From: Bacilli bacterium
GTDB lineage: Bacteria > Bacillota_I > Bacilli_A > RF39 > UBA660
Direction of reading: 5' to 3'
Assembly: GCA_017470045.1 (NCBI GenBank)
Contig: JAFUFG010000010.1
Coordinates: 1 to 10,304, forward strand
DNA: 10,304 bases
The notes below the pieces were generated by a model. It was not told the origin of the DNA. It searched no databases and worked only from the letters and a program-made list of their open reading frames with translations. Position numbers and translations under genes: made by a program. Shown here one piece after another: positions 1 through 6,677 of this stretch. Within the stretch, counting starts at the first letter, position 1, and the number at the start of each line of letters is the position of its first letter.

Positions 1-19
1 AGATATAGGAGGTGTCATT

Positions 20-550
20 ATGAGCCGTATTGGAAATCGTATTATTAGAATTCCAGATGGAGTTACAGTTGAAAACGTTGATAACGTTGTAACAGTTAAA
101 GGTCCTAAAGGAACATTAACTCAACCAATGTTAAAAGACATTTCAATGAAGGTTGAAAATAATGAAATTACATTAGAACGTGCTAATGAAAATGCAAAAG
201 CAATGCACGGAACAATGAACTCTATTGTAAACAACATGATTATTGGTGTTACAAAGGGTTATGAAAAAGGTTTAGAAATCGTTGGTGTTGGATATCGTTT
301 CAATGTTCAAGGATCTAAATTAACAATCAGTGCTGGTTATTCACATCCAGTAGTATTAGAAGTACCAGCAGGATTAACAGTTGAATCAGTAAGTAATACA
401 GAAATCACTATCAAAGGTATTGATAAAGTATTATTAGGAGAATTCGCTGCAAACGTTAGAAAAGTAAGACAACCTGAACCATATAAGGGTAAGGGAATTC
501 GTTACAAAGACGAACATATTCGTCGTAAAGAAGGAAAGAAAGCTGCTTAA
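20..550 (+). CDS. rplF: 50S ribosomal protein L6
   Basis: This is large-subunit ribosomal protein L6, which binds 23S rRNA near the sarcin-ricin loop and factor-binding region. The 176-residue product has the family's usual length (about 175-180). The N-terminus reads MSRIGNRIIRIPDGV, as expected for L6, and the C-terminal half carries the L6 signature around PEPYKGKGIRYKDEHIRRKEG (about residues 151-171). The ATG is preceded by AGGAGGTG at 7-14, six bases upstream, which fixes the start. The next gene, rplR, begins 22 bases after the stop. It is the first gene of a co-directional ribosomal protein run, and rpsH would be expected just upstream, outside the window. Nothing unusual is seen. Confidence 0.98.
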   Translation: MSRIGNRIIRIPDGVTVENVDNVVTVKGPKGTLTQPMLKDISMKVENNEITLERANENAKAMHGTMNSIVNNMIIGVTKGYEKGLEIVGVGYRFNVQGSKLTISAGYSHPVVLEVPAGLTVESVSNTEITIKGIDKVLLGEFAANVRKVRQPEPYKGKGIRYKDEHIRRKEGKKAA

Positions 551-572
551 TAGGTAGGAAGGAGAAAAGATT

Positions 573-935
573 ATGATAAAGAAAGAATCTCGCAATAGTA
601 TGCGTGTAGTACGTCATGAAAGAATTCGTTCAAACATTTCTGGAACAAGTACTACTCCAAGATTATGTGTATTTAGATCAAATAAAGAAATTTATGCACA
701 AATTATTGATGATGAAACAAGAACTACTCTTGTATCTGCTTCCTCATTAGACAAAGATTTAAAACTTGAAAACGGAAGTAATGTAGAAGCAGCAAAAGCA
801 GTTGGAAAAGCAATTGCTGAAAAAGCTAAGAAAGCAAAAATTACAAAAGTAGTATTCGATAGAGGTGGATACCTTTATCACGGACGTGTAGAAGCTTTAG
901 CTGATGCTGCACGTGAAAATGGATTAGAATTCTAA
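573..935 (+). CDS. rplR: 50S ribosomal protein L18
   Basis: This is large-subunit protein L18, which binds 5S rRNA with L5 and helps form the central protuberance. At 120 residues it has the normal bacterial length. Recognisable parts are the basic N-terminus (to about residue 25), PRLCVFRSN (about 29-37), IYAQIIDD (about 40-47), and the very conserved C-terminal stretch [20 protein letters not shown] (about 95-114). An AAGGAG Shine-Dalgarno site at 559-564 lies eight bases before the ATG. It is spaced 22 bases from rplF and 12 bases from rpsE, which fits one polycistronic message. Confidence 0.98.
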   Translation: MIKKESRNSMRVVRHERIRSNISGTSTTPRLCVFRSNKEIYAQIIDDETRTTLVSASSLDKDLKLENGSNVEAAKAVGKAIAEKAKKAKITKVVFDRGGYLYHGRVEALADAARENGLEF

Positions 936-947
936 TAGGAGGGTATT

Positions 948-1460
948 ATGGCAGAAAGAAAATTTAAAGAAAACAATGACAAACTATTAGAAGAATTAGT
1001 AATTGATGTTAAAAGCGTTGTTAAAGTTAACAAAGGTGGACGTCAAAGAAGATATTCTGCTATAGTAGTTGTTGGTGACCGTAAAGGTAAAGTTGGATTA
1101 GGTATCGGAAAAGCAAATGAAGTACCTGATGCAATTAAGAAAGCAATTCAAGATGCTAACAAAAATATGATCACTATACCTCTAATCGATGGAAGAACAG
1201 TTGCACATGAAGCAATCGGACATGCAGGAGCTGCAAGAGTTATTATTAAACCTGCTGCTGCTGGTACTGGAGTTATTGCTGGTGGATCAGTTCGTGCTGT
1301 ATTAGAATTAGCAGGTGTTCGTGATGTTGTCTCTAAATCACTAGGAGCAAGAACAAAATTAAATATGGCTACAGCTGCAATGAACGCATTAAAGTCAATT
1401 AAGACTGCTGAACAAGTTGCAGAATTACGTGGTAAAACAGTAGAGGAGATATTAGGATAA
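948..1460 (+). CDS. rpsE: 30S ribosomal protein S5
   Basis: This is small-subunit protein S5, which helps form the mRNA entry channel and contributes to decoding accuracy. The 170-residue product has the N-terminal double-stranded RNA-binding-like domain with the S5 signature around [19 protein letters not shown] (about residues 29-47). The C-terminal domain contains [20 protein letters not shown] (about 102-121) and ends in [20 protein letters not shown] site precedes the ATG by a few bases. Its stop codon overlaps the rplO start by one base (TAATG at 1458-1462), suggesting translational coupling. In most bacteria rpmD (L30) separates rpsE from rplO; there is no room for it here. Confidence 0.98.
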   Translation: MAERKFKENNDKLLEELVIDVKSVVKVNKGGRQRRYSAIVVVGDRKGKVGLGIGKANEVPDAIKKAIQDANKNMITIPLIDGRTVAHEAIGHAGAARVIIKPAAAGTGVIAGGSVRAVLELAGVRDVVSKSLGARTKLNMATAAMNALKSIKTAEQVAELRGKTVEEILG

Positions 1461-1903
1461 TGAAATTAAATGAATTACAAAGAAATATCGGTGCTACTCA
1501 TGCTAAAAAACGTGTAGGACGCGGATCAGGTAGTGGTCTTGGTAAAACATGTGGTCGCGGACAAAAAGGACAAAAAGCACGTAGTGGGGCAAGCATTAAC
1601 CCAGTATTTGAAGGTGGACAATTACCTTTATACAGAAGAATTCCAAAAAGAGGATTCTCAAATCATATGTTTAAAACAACTTACGCTGTAATTAACTTAG
1701 ACGAATTAAACGTTTTCGATGATAATACAGTAGTTACTCCAGCATTATTAAAAGATGCAGGAATCGTTAAAAAAGAATTAGATGGAATCAAGGTTTTAGG
1801 AAATGGTAAACTTGAAAAGAAATTAACAATTCAAGCTAACAAATTCTCAAAATCTGCTTTAGAAAAGATTAAAGAGGCAGGAAGTAAAGCTGAGGTGATC
1901 TAA
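1460..1903 (+). CDS. rplO: 50S ribosomal protein L15
   Basis: This is large-subunit protein L15, a late-assembly protein with a long basic N-terminal extension that threads into 23S rRNA. It has 147 residues, typical of the family. The N-terminal half contains the diagnostic glycine- and lysine-rich tract [20 protein letters not shown] (about residues 17-36), followed by [19 protein letters not shown] (about 50-68). The C-terminal globular part ends in [16 protein letters not shown]. Its ATG overlaps the rpsE stop by one base, and a ribosome-binding site (GAGGAGA) lies inside the end of rpsE. secY starts one base after its stop. Confidence 0.98.
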   Translation: MKLNELQRNIGATHAKKRVGRGSGSGLGKTCGRGQKGQKARSGASINPVFEGGQLPLYRRIPKRGFSNHMFKTTYAVINLDELNVFDDNTVVTPALLKDAGIVKKELDGIKVLGNGKLEKKLTIQANKFSKSALEKIKEAGSKAEVI

Positions 1904-1904
1904 T

Positions 1905-3179
1905 ATGTTTAAGACATTGAAGCAATTATTTACTCCAACAAATAAAGATTTACGTCATCGTATCTACTTTACGCTAGGAGCATTAATAATCTTCATATTA
2001 GGTATATCTATCAGGGTTCCAGGAACACAAGATTTAACAAGTAGTCTAGGATTTCTAGAATTACTTAATACCATGGGTGGTGGAGCTTTAAAGAACTTCT
2101 CAATATTCGCTCTTGGTATCATGCCTTATATCACGGCTTCGATCGTGATGCAATTATTACAAATGAATATTGTTCCAGCACTTACTGAATTAAGTAAGCA
2201 AGGAGCTACTGGTAGACAAAAGATTAATCAATATACTAGATATGCCGGTATTGCATTCGCATTCGTAGAAGGTTATGCATTTGCATTCTCATTCTTAGGA
2301 GAAAGTGCAACACCTCTAAAATATCTATATATTGCAACAGTTCTAACAGCAGGAACATCATTCCTATTATGGTTAGGTGACCAAATCACTCAAAAAGGTT
2401 TAGGAAACGGTTCAAGCTTAATCATCATGGCAGGTATTGTTGTTACATTACCACAAATGTTCATTGATGCTTTTACTGGACTAATCGATTTCAGTGGAAC
2501 AACTCAATTAATCACTTTAGGAATTATTAAGTTCTTAATATTTGTAATAATCTATTTTGCAATTGTAATCGGAATGATCTTCGTTCAAGAATCAGAAAGA
2601 AGAATCCCAATTCAATATGCAAACAAATCATCTAGCGCATATGGTGGTGCAGCACAAAGTTTTATGCCGATAAAACTTAACTCTGCAGGAGTTATTCCTG
2701 TAATCTTTGCATCAAGCCTTATTTCAGTGCCTGGATTGATTGCACAAATCGTAAAGAATGATACATTCACATTGATTGTACAAAAATACTTAACAATGAC
2801 AACTCCAGTTGGATTTGTACTATATATGTTATTTATTTTCTTCTTTGCATATTTCTATACATTCATCCAATTAAAACCAGATGAATTTGCAAAGAACTTA
2901 CAAGAAAATGGCGGATATATCCCAGGAATTCGTCCTGGAGATGATACAGAAAAATATGTATCAAAAGTATTATCAAGATTAACTGTATTAGGTGCAGTAT
3001 TCTTAATAATAATTGCTGGTTTACCAATCATTTTCTCAAAATTAACAAGTTTACCAACATCAGTTTCAATTGGTGGAACAGGATTATTAATCGTTGTTGG
3101 TGTTGCTCTTGAAGTTTATAAACAACTTGAAGGTAGCATTTTAACAAGAAGTTATAAAAGAGGATATAGTAGAAGGTAA
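1905..3179 (+). CDS. secY: Protein translocase channel subunit SecY
   Basis: This is SecY, the membrane channel of the general protein secretion machinery, working with SecE, SecG and SecA. The 424-residue product has the family length (about 420-440) and hydrophobic stretches consistent with ten transmembrane helices. Recognisable parts are the first helix near residues 18-38, the GALKNFSIFALGIMPYITAS signature (about 60-79), the cytosolic LGDQITQKGLGNGSSLIIM region, RRIPIQYA, and the large C5 loop with PGIRPGDDTEKY (about 338-349) that contacts SecA and the ribosome. A GAGGTGAT ribosome-binding site lies in the last codons of rplO. It sits between rplO and adk as in nearly all bacteria. Confidence 0.98.
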   Translation: MFKTLKQLFTPTNKDLRHRIYFTLGALIIFILGISIRVPGTQDLTSSLGFLELLNTMGGGALKNFSIFALGIMPYITASIVMQLLQMNIVPALTELSKQGATGRQKINQYTRYAGIAFAFVEGYAFAFSFLGESATPLKYLYIATVLTAGTSFLLWLGDQITQKGLGNGSSLIIMAGIVVTLPQMFIDAFTGLIDFSGTTQLITLGIIKFLIFVIIYFAIVIGMIFVQESERRIPIQYANKSSSAYGGAAQSFMPIKLNSAGVIPVIFASSLISVPGLIAQIVKNDTFTLIVQKYLTMTTPVGFVLYMLFIFFFAYFYTFIQLKPDEFAKNLQENGGYIPGIRPGDDTEKYVSKVLSRLTVLGAVFLIIIAGLPIIFSKLTSLPTSVSIGGTGLLIVVGVALEVYKQLEGSILTRSYKRGYSRR

Positions 3180-3185
3180 GAATAA

Positions 3186-3839
3186 ATGAAAAATATAATG
3201 TTCATAGCACCACCTGCTGCTGGAAAAGGTACTCAAGCCGAATTGGTAGTGGAAAAATATCATATTCCTCACATTTCAACTGGAGATATCCTAAGAGAGA
3301 TTTCCAAAGAAGATAGTGAACTAGGACAATATGTATTTGAAACATTAGCTGCAGGTAAGCTAGTAAAAGATGAAATTACATATCAATTAATTGAAGAGCG
3401 TTTAGCTCGTGATGATTGCAAGAATGGTTATATTATTGATGGCTTCCCTAGAAACATTGAACAAGCATTAGAATATGACAAGATTCTTAAGAAATTAGGT
3501 TATGATATTGGTAATGTAATCTTACTAAACATTGACGAAAAAACACTTGAAAAAAGAATAACAGGAAGAAGAGTTTGTGAGAACTGCAAGTCAATATTTA
3601 ATATTAATGACAAAGCAAGTGCTCCAAAAGAAGAATCTGTATGTGATAATTGTGGTGGAAAACTTTATCAAAGAAATGATGACAACTTAGAATCATTCCA
3701 AACAAGATATAAAATGTATAAAGAAAAAACAGAACCAATTATTGAACATTACAGAGAAAAACATGTAATAAGCGAAGTAAACGGTGATGATACCGTTGAA
3801 AATGTATTCCAAAAGGTAGATGCGATAATCAATCAATAA
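3186..3839 (+). CDS. adk: Adenylate kinase, zinc-lid type
   Basis: Adenylate kinase interconverts ATP + AMP and 2 ADP in the cytosol. The 217-residue protein is the long type with a zinc-binding lid: Cys131, Cys134, Cys153 and Cys156 form a CX2C-X18-CX2C set, usual in Gram-positive bacteria. The AMP-binding region STGDILR (about 31-37) and the DGFPR motif (85-89) are intact. The P-loop is atypical: APPAAGKGT (8-16), where the family normally has G-x-P-G-x-GKGT, so two glycines are alanines while Gly13, Lys14, Gly15 and Thr16 remain. Six bases separate it from secY. The ribosome-binding site (AGAAGG at 3171-3176) is weaker than those of its neighbours. map, which commonly follows adk, is missing. 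Confidence 0.97.
   Translation: MKNIMFIAPPAAGKGTQAELVVEKYHIPHISTGDILREISKEDSELGQYVFETLAAGKLVKDEITYQLIEERLARDDCKNGYIIDGFPRNIEQALEYDKILKKLGYDIGNVILLNIDEKTLEKRITGRRVCENCKSIFNINDKASAPKEESVCDNCGGKLYQRNDDNLESFQTRYKMYKEKTEPIIEHYREKHVISEVNGDDTVENVFQKVDAIINQ
3796..3829 (+). promoter_or_regulatory. Possible internal promoter for infA, within adk
   Basis: An extended -10 element TGC-GATAAT (3821-3829) lies in the last codons of adk, about 200 bases before infA. TTGAAA at 3796-3801 resembles a -35 box, but the 22-base spacer is too long for normal sigma-A use, so activity would depend on the extended -10. If used, the transcript would start near 3836 and begin with the structured segment before infA. 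This is a weak inference from motif match alone. Confidence 0.25.
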
Positions 3840-3873
3840 ATCTACGAAACAAGAAGTATCTTGAACCATAATA

Positions 3874-3990
3874 AAAAGAAGGTCAACAAGAGAAACAACT
3901 AGAATCCTTCTTTTGGGGATACGTTGGTTTCCCTACAGCTCTATTATTCAGTGAAAGATCACTGTAGGTGGAAAAATTTAATACACTGAA
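3874..3990 (+). ncRNA. Candidate structured leader RNA upstream of infA
   Basis: The roughly 195 bases between adk and infA have no convincing ORF but contain several exact complementary pairs. AAAAGAAGG (3874-3882) pairs with CCTTCTTTT (3906-3914), nine base pairs. CCTACAG (3932-3938) pairs with CTGTAGG (3962-3968), seven pairs. TTCAGTG (3947-3953) pairs with CACTGAA (3984-3990), seven pairs. The last two interleave, forming an H-type pseudoknot with two eight-base connectors and an A/U-rich 15-base third loop. A competing hairpin, CAGTGA-AAGA-TCACTG (3949-3964), would exclude both. The infA ribosome-binding site lies about 30 bases downstream. No known leader family is recognised; a regulatory role in infA-rpmJ expression is inferred from structure and position. 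Confidence 0.4.
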
Positions 3991-4034
3991 ATCTTTGATT
4001 AAATTAAAAAATTGAAGTATAAGGAGAAGAATGA

Positions 4035-4250
4035 ATGGCTAAAGAGGATACAATCGAAATAGAAGGTAAAGTTCTTGAAATCATTCCCGGTGGAAAATTT
4101 AAAGTTCAACTAGAGAATGGACACATTGTGGAAGCTCACGTTTCTGGTAAAATACGTATGAACTATATCCGTATTTTAGCAGGAGATACCGTAATGATAG
4201 AACTTTCGCCTTATGATCTAACACGTGGGCGTATAACTTATAGAAAATAA
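4035..4250 (+). CDS. infA: Translation initiation factor IF-1
   Basis: IF-1 is a single OB-fold protein that binds the 30S A site during initiation and assists IF-2 and IF-3. At 71 residues the length is normal (about 72). The N-terminus [15 protein letters not shown], the central [21 protein letters not shown], and the C-terminal [14 protein letters not shown] are all family-typical. AAGGAG at 4021-4026 lies eight bases before the ATG. An out-of-frame ATG at 4031 overlaps the start region but stops after three codons. It is the first gene after the structured gap that follows adk and is followed closely by rpmJ. Confidence 0.98.
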   Translation: MAKEDTIEIEGKVLEIIPGGKFKVQLENGHIVEAHVSGKIRMNYIRILAGDTVMIELSPYDLTRGRITYRK

Positions 4251-4292
4251 TTTCTATAACAGACCTATCAAAGAAAATAGGAGGGATAATAA

Positions 4293-4406
4293 ATGAAAGT
4301 TAAAGCATCAGTTAAGCCAATGTGCGAAAAATGCAAAGTAGTAAAACGTAAAGGAAAAGTAAGAATTATTTGTGAAAATCCAAAACACAAACAAGTTCAA
4401 GGATAG
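4293..4406 (+). CDS. rpmJ: 50S ribosomal protein L36, zinc-binding form
   Basis: This small gene encodes L36, a 37-residue zinc-ribbon protein of the large subunit. The translation begins [15 protein letters not shown] and ends NPKHKQVQG. It retains the zinc ligands Cys11, Cys14, Cys27 and His32, so it is the zinc-containing C+ form rather than the zinc-independent paralogue. AGGAGGG lies a few bases before the ATG (around 4280-4286). It sits between infA and rpsM, its standard position in Gram-positive alpha operons. Confidence 0.96.
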   Translation: MKVKASVKPMCEKCKVVKRKGKVRIICENPKHKQVQG

Positions 4407-4425
4407 TTTATAGGAGGTGTGTTTA

Positions 4426-4794
4426 ATGGCACGTATTAAAGGTGTAGACATTCCAAATGACAAGCATATTTGTATTTCACTTACTTATATCTATGGTATT
4501 GGAAGAAGTCTAGCAAAATCAATTCTTAAAAATGTAAATATTGATCCAGAAACTAAGACAGGAGATTTATCTCAAGATGACTTAGTTAAGATCCGTGACG
4601 AAATCAACAAACACTTAACAGAAGGTGATTTACGTCGTGAAGTTAATATGAATATTAAGACTAAAATGGAAATTAATTCATACCAAGGAAGTCGTCATAA
4701 AAAAGGATTACCTGTAAGAGGACAAAGAACTAATCGTAATGCTCGTACTCGTAAGGGTAAAGGAAAAACAGTAGCAAATAAGAAGAAAGTTTAG
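4426..4794 (+). CDS. rpsM: 30S ribosomal protein S13
   Basis: S13 lies in the head of the small subunit, contacting the P-site tRNA and forming bridges to the large subunit. I take the ATG at 4426 ([13 protein letters not shown], 123 residues). It matches the family N-terminus and sits six bases after AGGAGGTG (4412-4419). An in-frame GTG at 4417 is inside that ribosome-binding site and is rejected. The helix-two-turn-helix motif [12 protein letters not shown] is near residues 23-34. The signature [14 protein letters not shown] is near residues 88-101, and the basic tail [18 protein letters not shown] follows. rpmJ precedes it by 19 bases and rpsK follows by 34. Confidence 0.97.
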   Translation: MARIKGVDIPNDKHICISLTYIYGIGRSLAKSILKNVNIDPETKTGDLSQDDLVKIRDEINKHLTEGDLRREVNMNIKTKMEINSYQGSRHKKGLPVRGQRTNRNARTRKGKGKTVANKKKV

Positions 4795-4828
4795 TTAATT
4801 TAATTAGTTAAAGAAGGAGGTAAGACTT

Positions 4829-5212
4829 ATGGCTTATAAAACTAGAAAGAAAAAAGTTAAGAAGAATGTACCAGAAGGTATGGCACATGTTCATTCAACA
4901 TTTAATAATACAATTACTACAATTACAGACAATGAAGGAAATGTAGTAAGTTGGGCATCATCTGGAGCAATCGGATTCAAAGGTAGTAAGAAATCTACTC
5001 CATTTGCTGCAGGTATGGCTGCAGAGGCTGCTGGAAAAGCTGCATATGATATGGGAATGAGAAAAGTAGAAGTTCGTGTTAAAGGTTTAGGACCAGGACG
5101 TGAAACTGCTATTCGTTCATTACAAACTGCAGGACTAGAAGTTACAGCAATCTCAGATGTTACACCAATTCCACATAATGGATGCCGTCCACCAAAACGT
5201 CCACGTGGATAA
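4829..5212 (+). CDS. rpsK: 30S ribosomal protein S11
   Basis: S11 is a platform protein of the small subunit near the mRNA exit and E site. The 127-residue product has the expected features: a lysine-rich N-terminus, [15 protein letters not shown] (about residues 20-34), [20 protein letters not shown] (about 49-68), the signature [18 protein letters not shown] (about 83-100), and the C-terminal [21 protein letters not shown] lies about seven bases before the ATG. It is followed after 50 bases by rpoA. Confidence 0.98.
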   Translation: MAYKTRKKKVKKNVPEGMAHVHSTFNNTITTITDNEGNVVSWASSGAIGFKGSKKSTPFAAGMAAEAAGKAAYDMGMRKVEVRVKGLGPGRETAIRSLQTAGLEVTAISDVTPIPHNGCRPPKRPRG

Positions 5213-5262
5213 TAAGATTTAAATTTAGGATAAAATGGAAATAAATAAAGGGAGGTTGTTCC

Positions 5263-6213
5263 ATGTTACAATTTGAAAAACCAATTTACAAAATCACAGA
5301 TTCTATAGAAAGTAATTTCTACGGAAGATTCGAATTAGAACCATTAGAAAGAGGTTTCGGTACTACTATCGGAAATGCATTAAGAAGAGTTATGTTATCA
5401 TCTCTTCCAGGAAGTGCTATTAGTAGTATTAAAATCGATGGAGTACTTCATGAATTCCAAACAATTGATGGAGTATATGAAGATGTAACTACGATTATTT
5501 TAAATTTAAAAGGTGTAGTATTTAAAAATCATTCAAACGAAACAAAAACAGTTCGTATCAACACTACAAAAGAAGGAGAAATCACAGCTGGAGATATCGA
5601 ATGCGATCCTGATATTGAAGTAATCAATAAAGATAAAGTTATTTGTACTTTATCAAAAGGTGCATCACTAAATATGGAAATGACTGTTACAAATGGTCGT
5701 GGATATGTTAGAAGTGAAGATAACAAAAAATTATATGACATCAAGAAAAAAGGTGTTATTGCTGTTGACTCTATTTATTCTCCTATCGAAAGAGTTTCAT
5801 ATGAAGTTGGAAATGCTCGTGTAGGACAAGATGAAAGCTATGATAAGTTAATCTTAGATGTTTGGACTAACGGATCAATTAAACCTGAAGAAGCAATCGC
5901 TTTAGCTTCTCGTATCTTAATTGAACATTTCAACATTTTAACAGATTTATCTTCAATCGCTGATGTTAGTGGAATGATGATTGAAAAAACAGAAGATCTT
6001 AAAGTAAAAGCTTTAGAAACTTCTATCGAAGACTTAGATTTCTCTGTAAGAGCATATAACTGCTTAAAGAGAGCTGGTATTCACACTTTACAAGATCTTG
6101 TTAATAACAGTGAATCAGATATGATGAAAATTCGTAATTTAGGTAAAAAATCTCTAAAAGAAGTTTTAGACAAAATTAGAGATATGGGTCTAGTATTACG
6201 TGACGAAGACTAA
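5263..6213 (+). CDS. rpoA: DNA-directed RNA polymerase subunit alpha
   Basis: The alpha subunit dimerises to nucleate assembly of RNA polymerase and contacts UP elements and activators through its C-terminal domain. The 316-residue protein is full length. The N-terminal dimerisation domain carries the conserved LEPLERGFGTTIGNALRRVM (25-44). A linker of about residues 238-252 precedes the C-terminal domain. There, VRAYNCLK (262-269) places Arg263 at the position of the E. coli DNA-contacting Arg265, and the helix-hairpin-helix motif IRNLGKKSLKEV spans 290-301. A GGGAGGT site lies about eight bases before the ATG. It is placed between rpsK and rplQ, as usual, with a 50-base spacer upstream where I see no convincing promoter. 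Confidence 0.98.
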   Translation: MLQFEKPIYKITDSIESNFYGRFELEPLERGFGTTIGNALRRVMLSSLPGSAISSIKIDGVLHEFQTIDGVYEDVTTIILNLKGVVFKNHSNETKTVRINTTKEGEITAGDIECDPDIEVINKDKVICTLSKGASLNMEMTVTNGRGYVRSEDNKKLYDIKKKGVIAVDSIYSPIERVSYEVGNARVGQDESYDKLILDVWTNGSIKPEEAIALASRILIEHFNILTDLSSIADVSGMMIEKTEDLKVKALETSIEDLDFSVRAYNCLKRAGIHTLQDLVNNSESDMMKIRNLGKKSLKEVLDKIRDMGLVLRDED

Positions 6214-6232
6214 GATAAGGAGGAAATGACAA

Positions 6233-6585
6233 ATGGCATATAGAAAATTAGGTAGAGATAATAAACATAGAAGAAGTATGCTAGCTACTATGACAAAACA
6301 AGTAGTTATGAACGAAAGTATTACTACTACTGAAACTAGAGCTAAAGAAGTTCGTAAATCAGTTGAAAAAATGATTACTTACGGAAAAAAAGGTGATTTA
6401 GTTTCTCGTCGTAAAGCATTAGCATTCTTACATAACGATACTGAAGTTGTTACTAAAATCTTTGATGACTTAGCAAAACGTTATGAAAATAGAAATGGTG
6501 GATATACTCAAATTTTAAATTAACTGAAAGACGTGGAGATGACGCTTTAATGGTAGTTTTAAAATTAGTAGAAGAAGCTAAATAA
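6233..6585 (+). CDS. rplQ: 50S ribosomal protein L17, split by a -1 frameshift
   Basis: L17 is a large-subunit protein near the exit tunnel. Frame 0 gives [17 protein letters not shown] through [10 protein letters not shown] and stops at TAA 6521-6523 after 96 residues; the family has about 115-125. The missing end is present in the -1 frame: codons from 6520 encode [13 protein letters not shown] and eight more residues, ending at TAA 6583-6585. This matches the L17 C-terminus (RILKLGPRRGD in relatives). Joined by a -1 shift at 6514-6520, the product is 117 residues and aligns without a gap. Either one A is missing from the A-run at 6517-6519 (mutation or sequencing/assembly error) or ribosomes shift at the slippery site. 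RBS AAGGAGGA lies upstream. The identity is certain; the cause of the split is not. Confidence 0.93.
6514..6548 (+). promoter_or_regulatory. Candidate -1 ribosomal frameshift site in rplQ
   Basis: In the rplQ frame the sequence reads T TTA AAT TAA, so bases 6514-6520 form a perfect X_XXY_YYZ slippery heptamer (U_UUA_AAU) directly before the in-frame stop. Six bases downstream a bulged stem can form: AAAG (6527-6530) with CTTT (6545-6548) and CGT (6532-6534) with ACG (6542-6544), with A6531 unpaired and a seven-base loop. The stem looks weak. GGTGG at 6497-6501, 12 bases upstream, resembles an internal Shine-Dalgarno stimulator, but it encodes the conserved Gly-Gly of L17 and so is not independent evidence. 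Confidence 0.35.
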
Positions 6586-6602
6586 ATTTAAAAACAAGTG
6601 AG

Positions 6603-6626
6603 GACAGTCAAGTGACTGTCTTTTTT
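6603..6626 (+). terminator. Rho-independent terminator of the ribosomal protein operon
   Basis: GACAGTC (6603-6609) and GACTGTC (6614-6620) form a perfect seven-pair stem with an AAGT loop, followed at once by six T residues. It lies 17 bases after the -1-frame stop of rplQ and closes the ribosomal protein transcription unit. Confidence 0.93.
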
Positions 6627-6647
6627 GTAGTAAAAATTTTTTGAATT

Positions 6648-6656
6648 TGATATAAT
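6648..6656 (+). promoter_or_regulatory. Extended -10 promoter of the SDR gene
   Basis: TGA-TATAAT at 6648-6656 is a perfect sigma-A -10 hexamer with a TGn extension. At a 17-base spacing the -35 position (6628-6633, TAGTAA) matches poorly, so recognition probably relies on the extended -10. Transcription would start near 6663, giving a leader of about 15 bases before the ATG at 6678. Confidence 0.7.
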
Positions 6657-6677
6657 GGTTATAGTAGAGGTGATTTT

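Noticed and set aside
3850..3863. CAAGA-AGTA-TCTTG hairpin after adk as a terminator
   Set aside because: The stem is only five pairs and no T run follows.
3840..4034. T-box or other known riboswitch before infA
   Set aside because: No TGGNACCGCG-type T-box sequence or other consensus core that I recognise is present, so only an unnamed structured candidate is reported.
4417..4425. Upstream in-frame GTG start for rpsM
   Set aside because: The codon is part of the AGGAGGTG ribosome-binding site, and the family N-terminus MARIKG begins at 4426.
5529..5744. Minus-strand open frame inside rpoA
   Set aside because: It lies wholly within a conserved gene on the other strand, has no recognisable product or ribosome-binding site, and is a compositional shadow.
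6521..6523. Stop-codon reassignment as the explanation for split rplQ
   Set aside because: The stop is TAA, not TGA, and the conserved tail lies in a different frame, so readthrough cannot restore L17.
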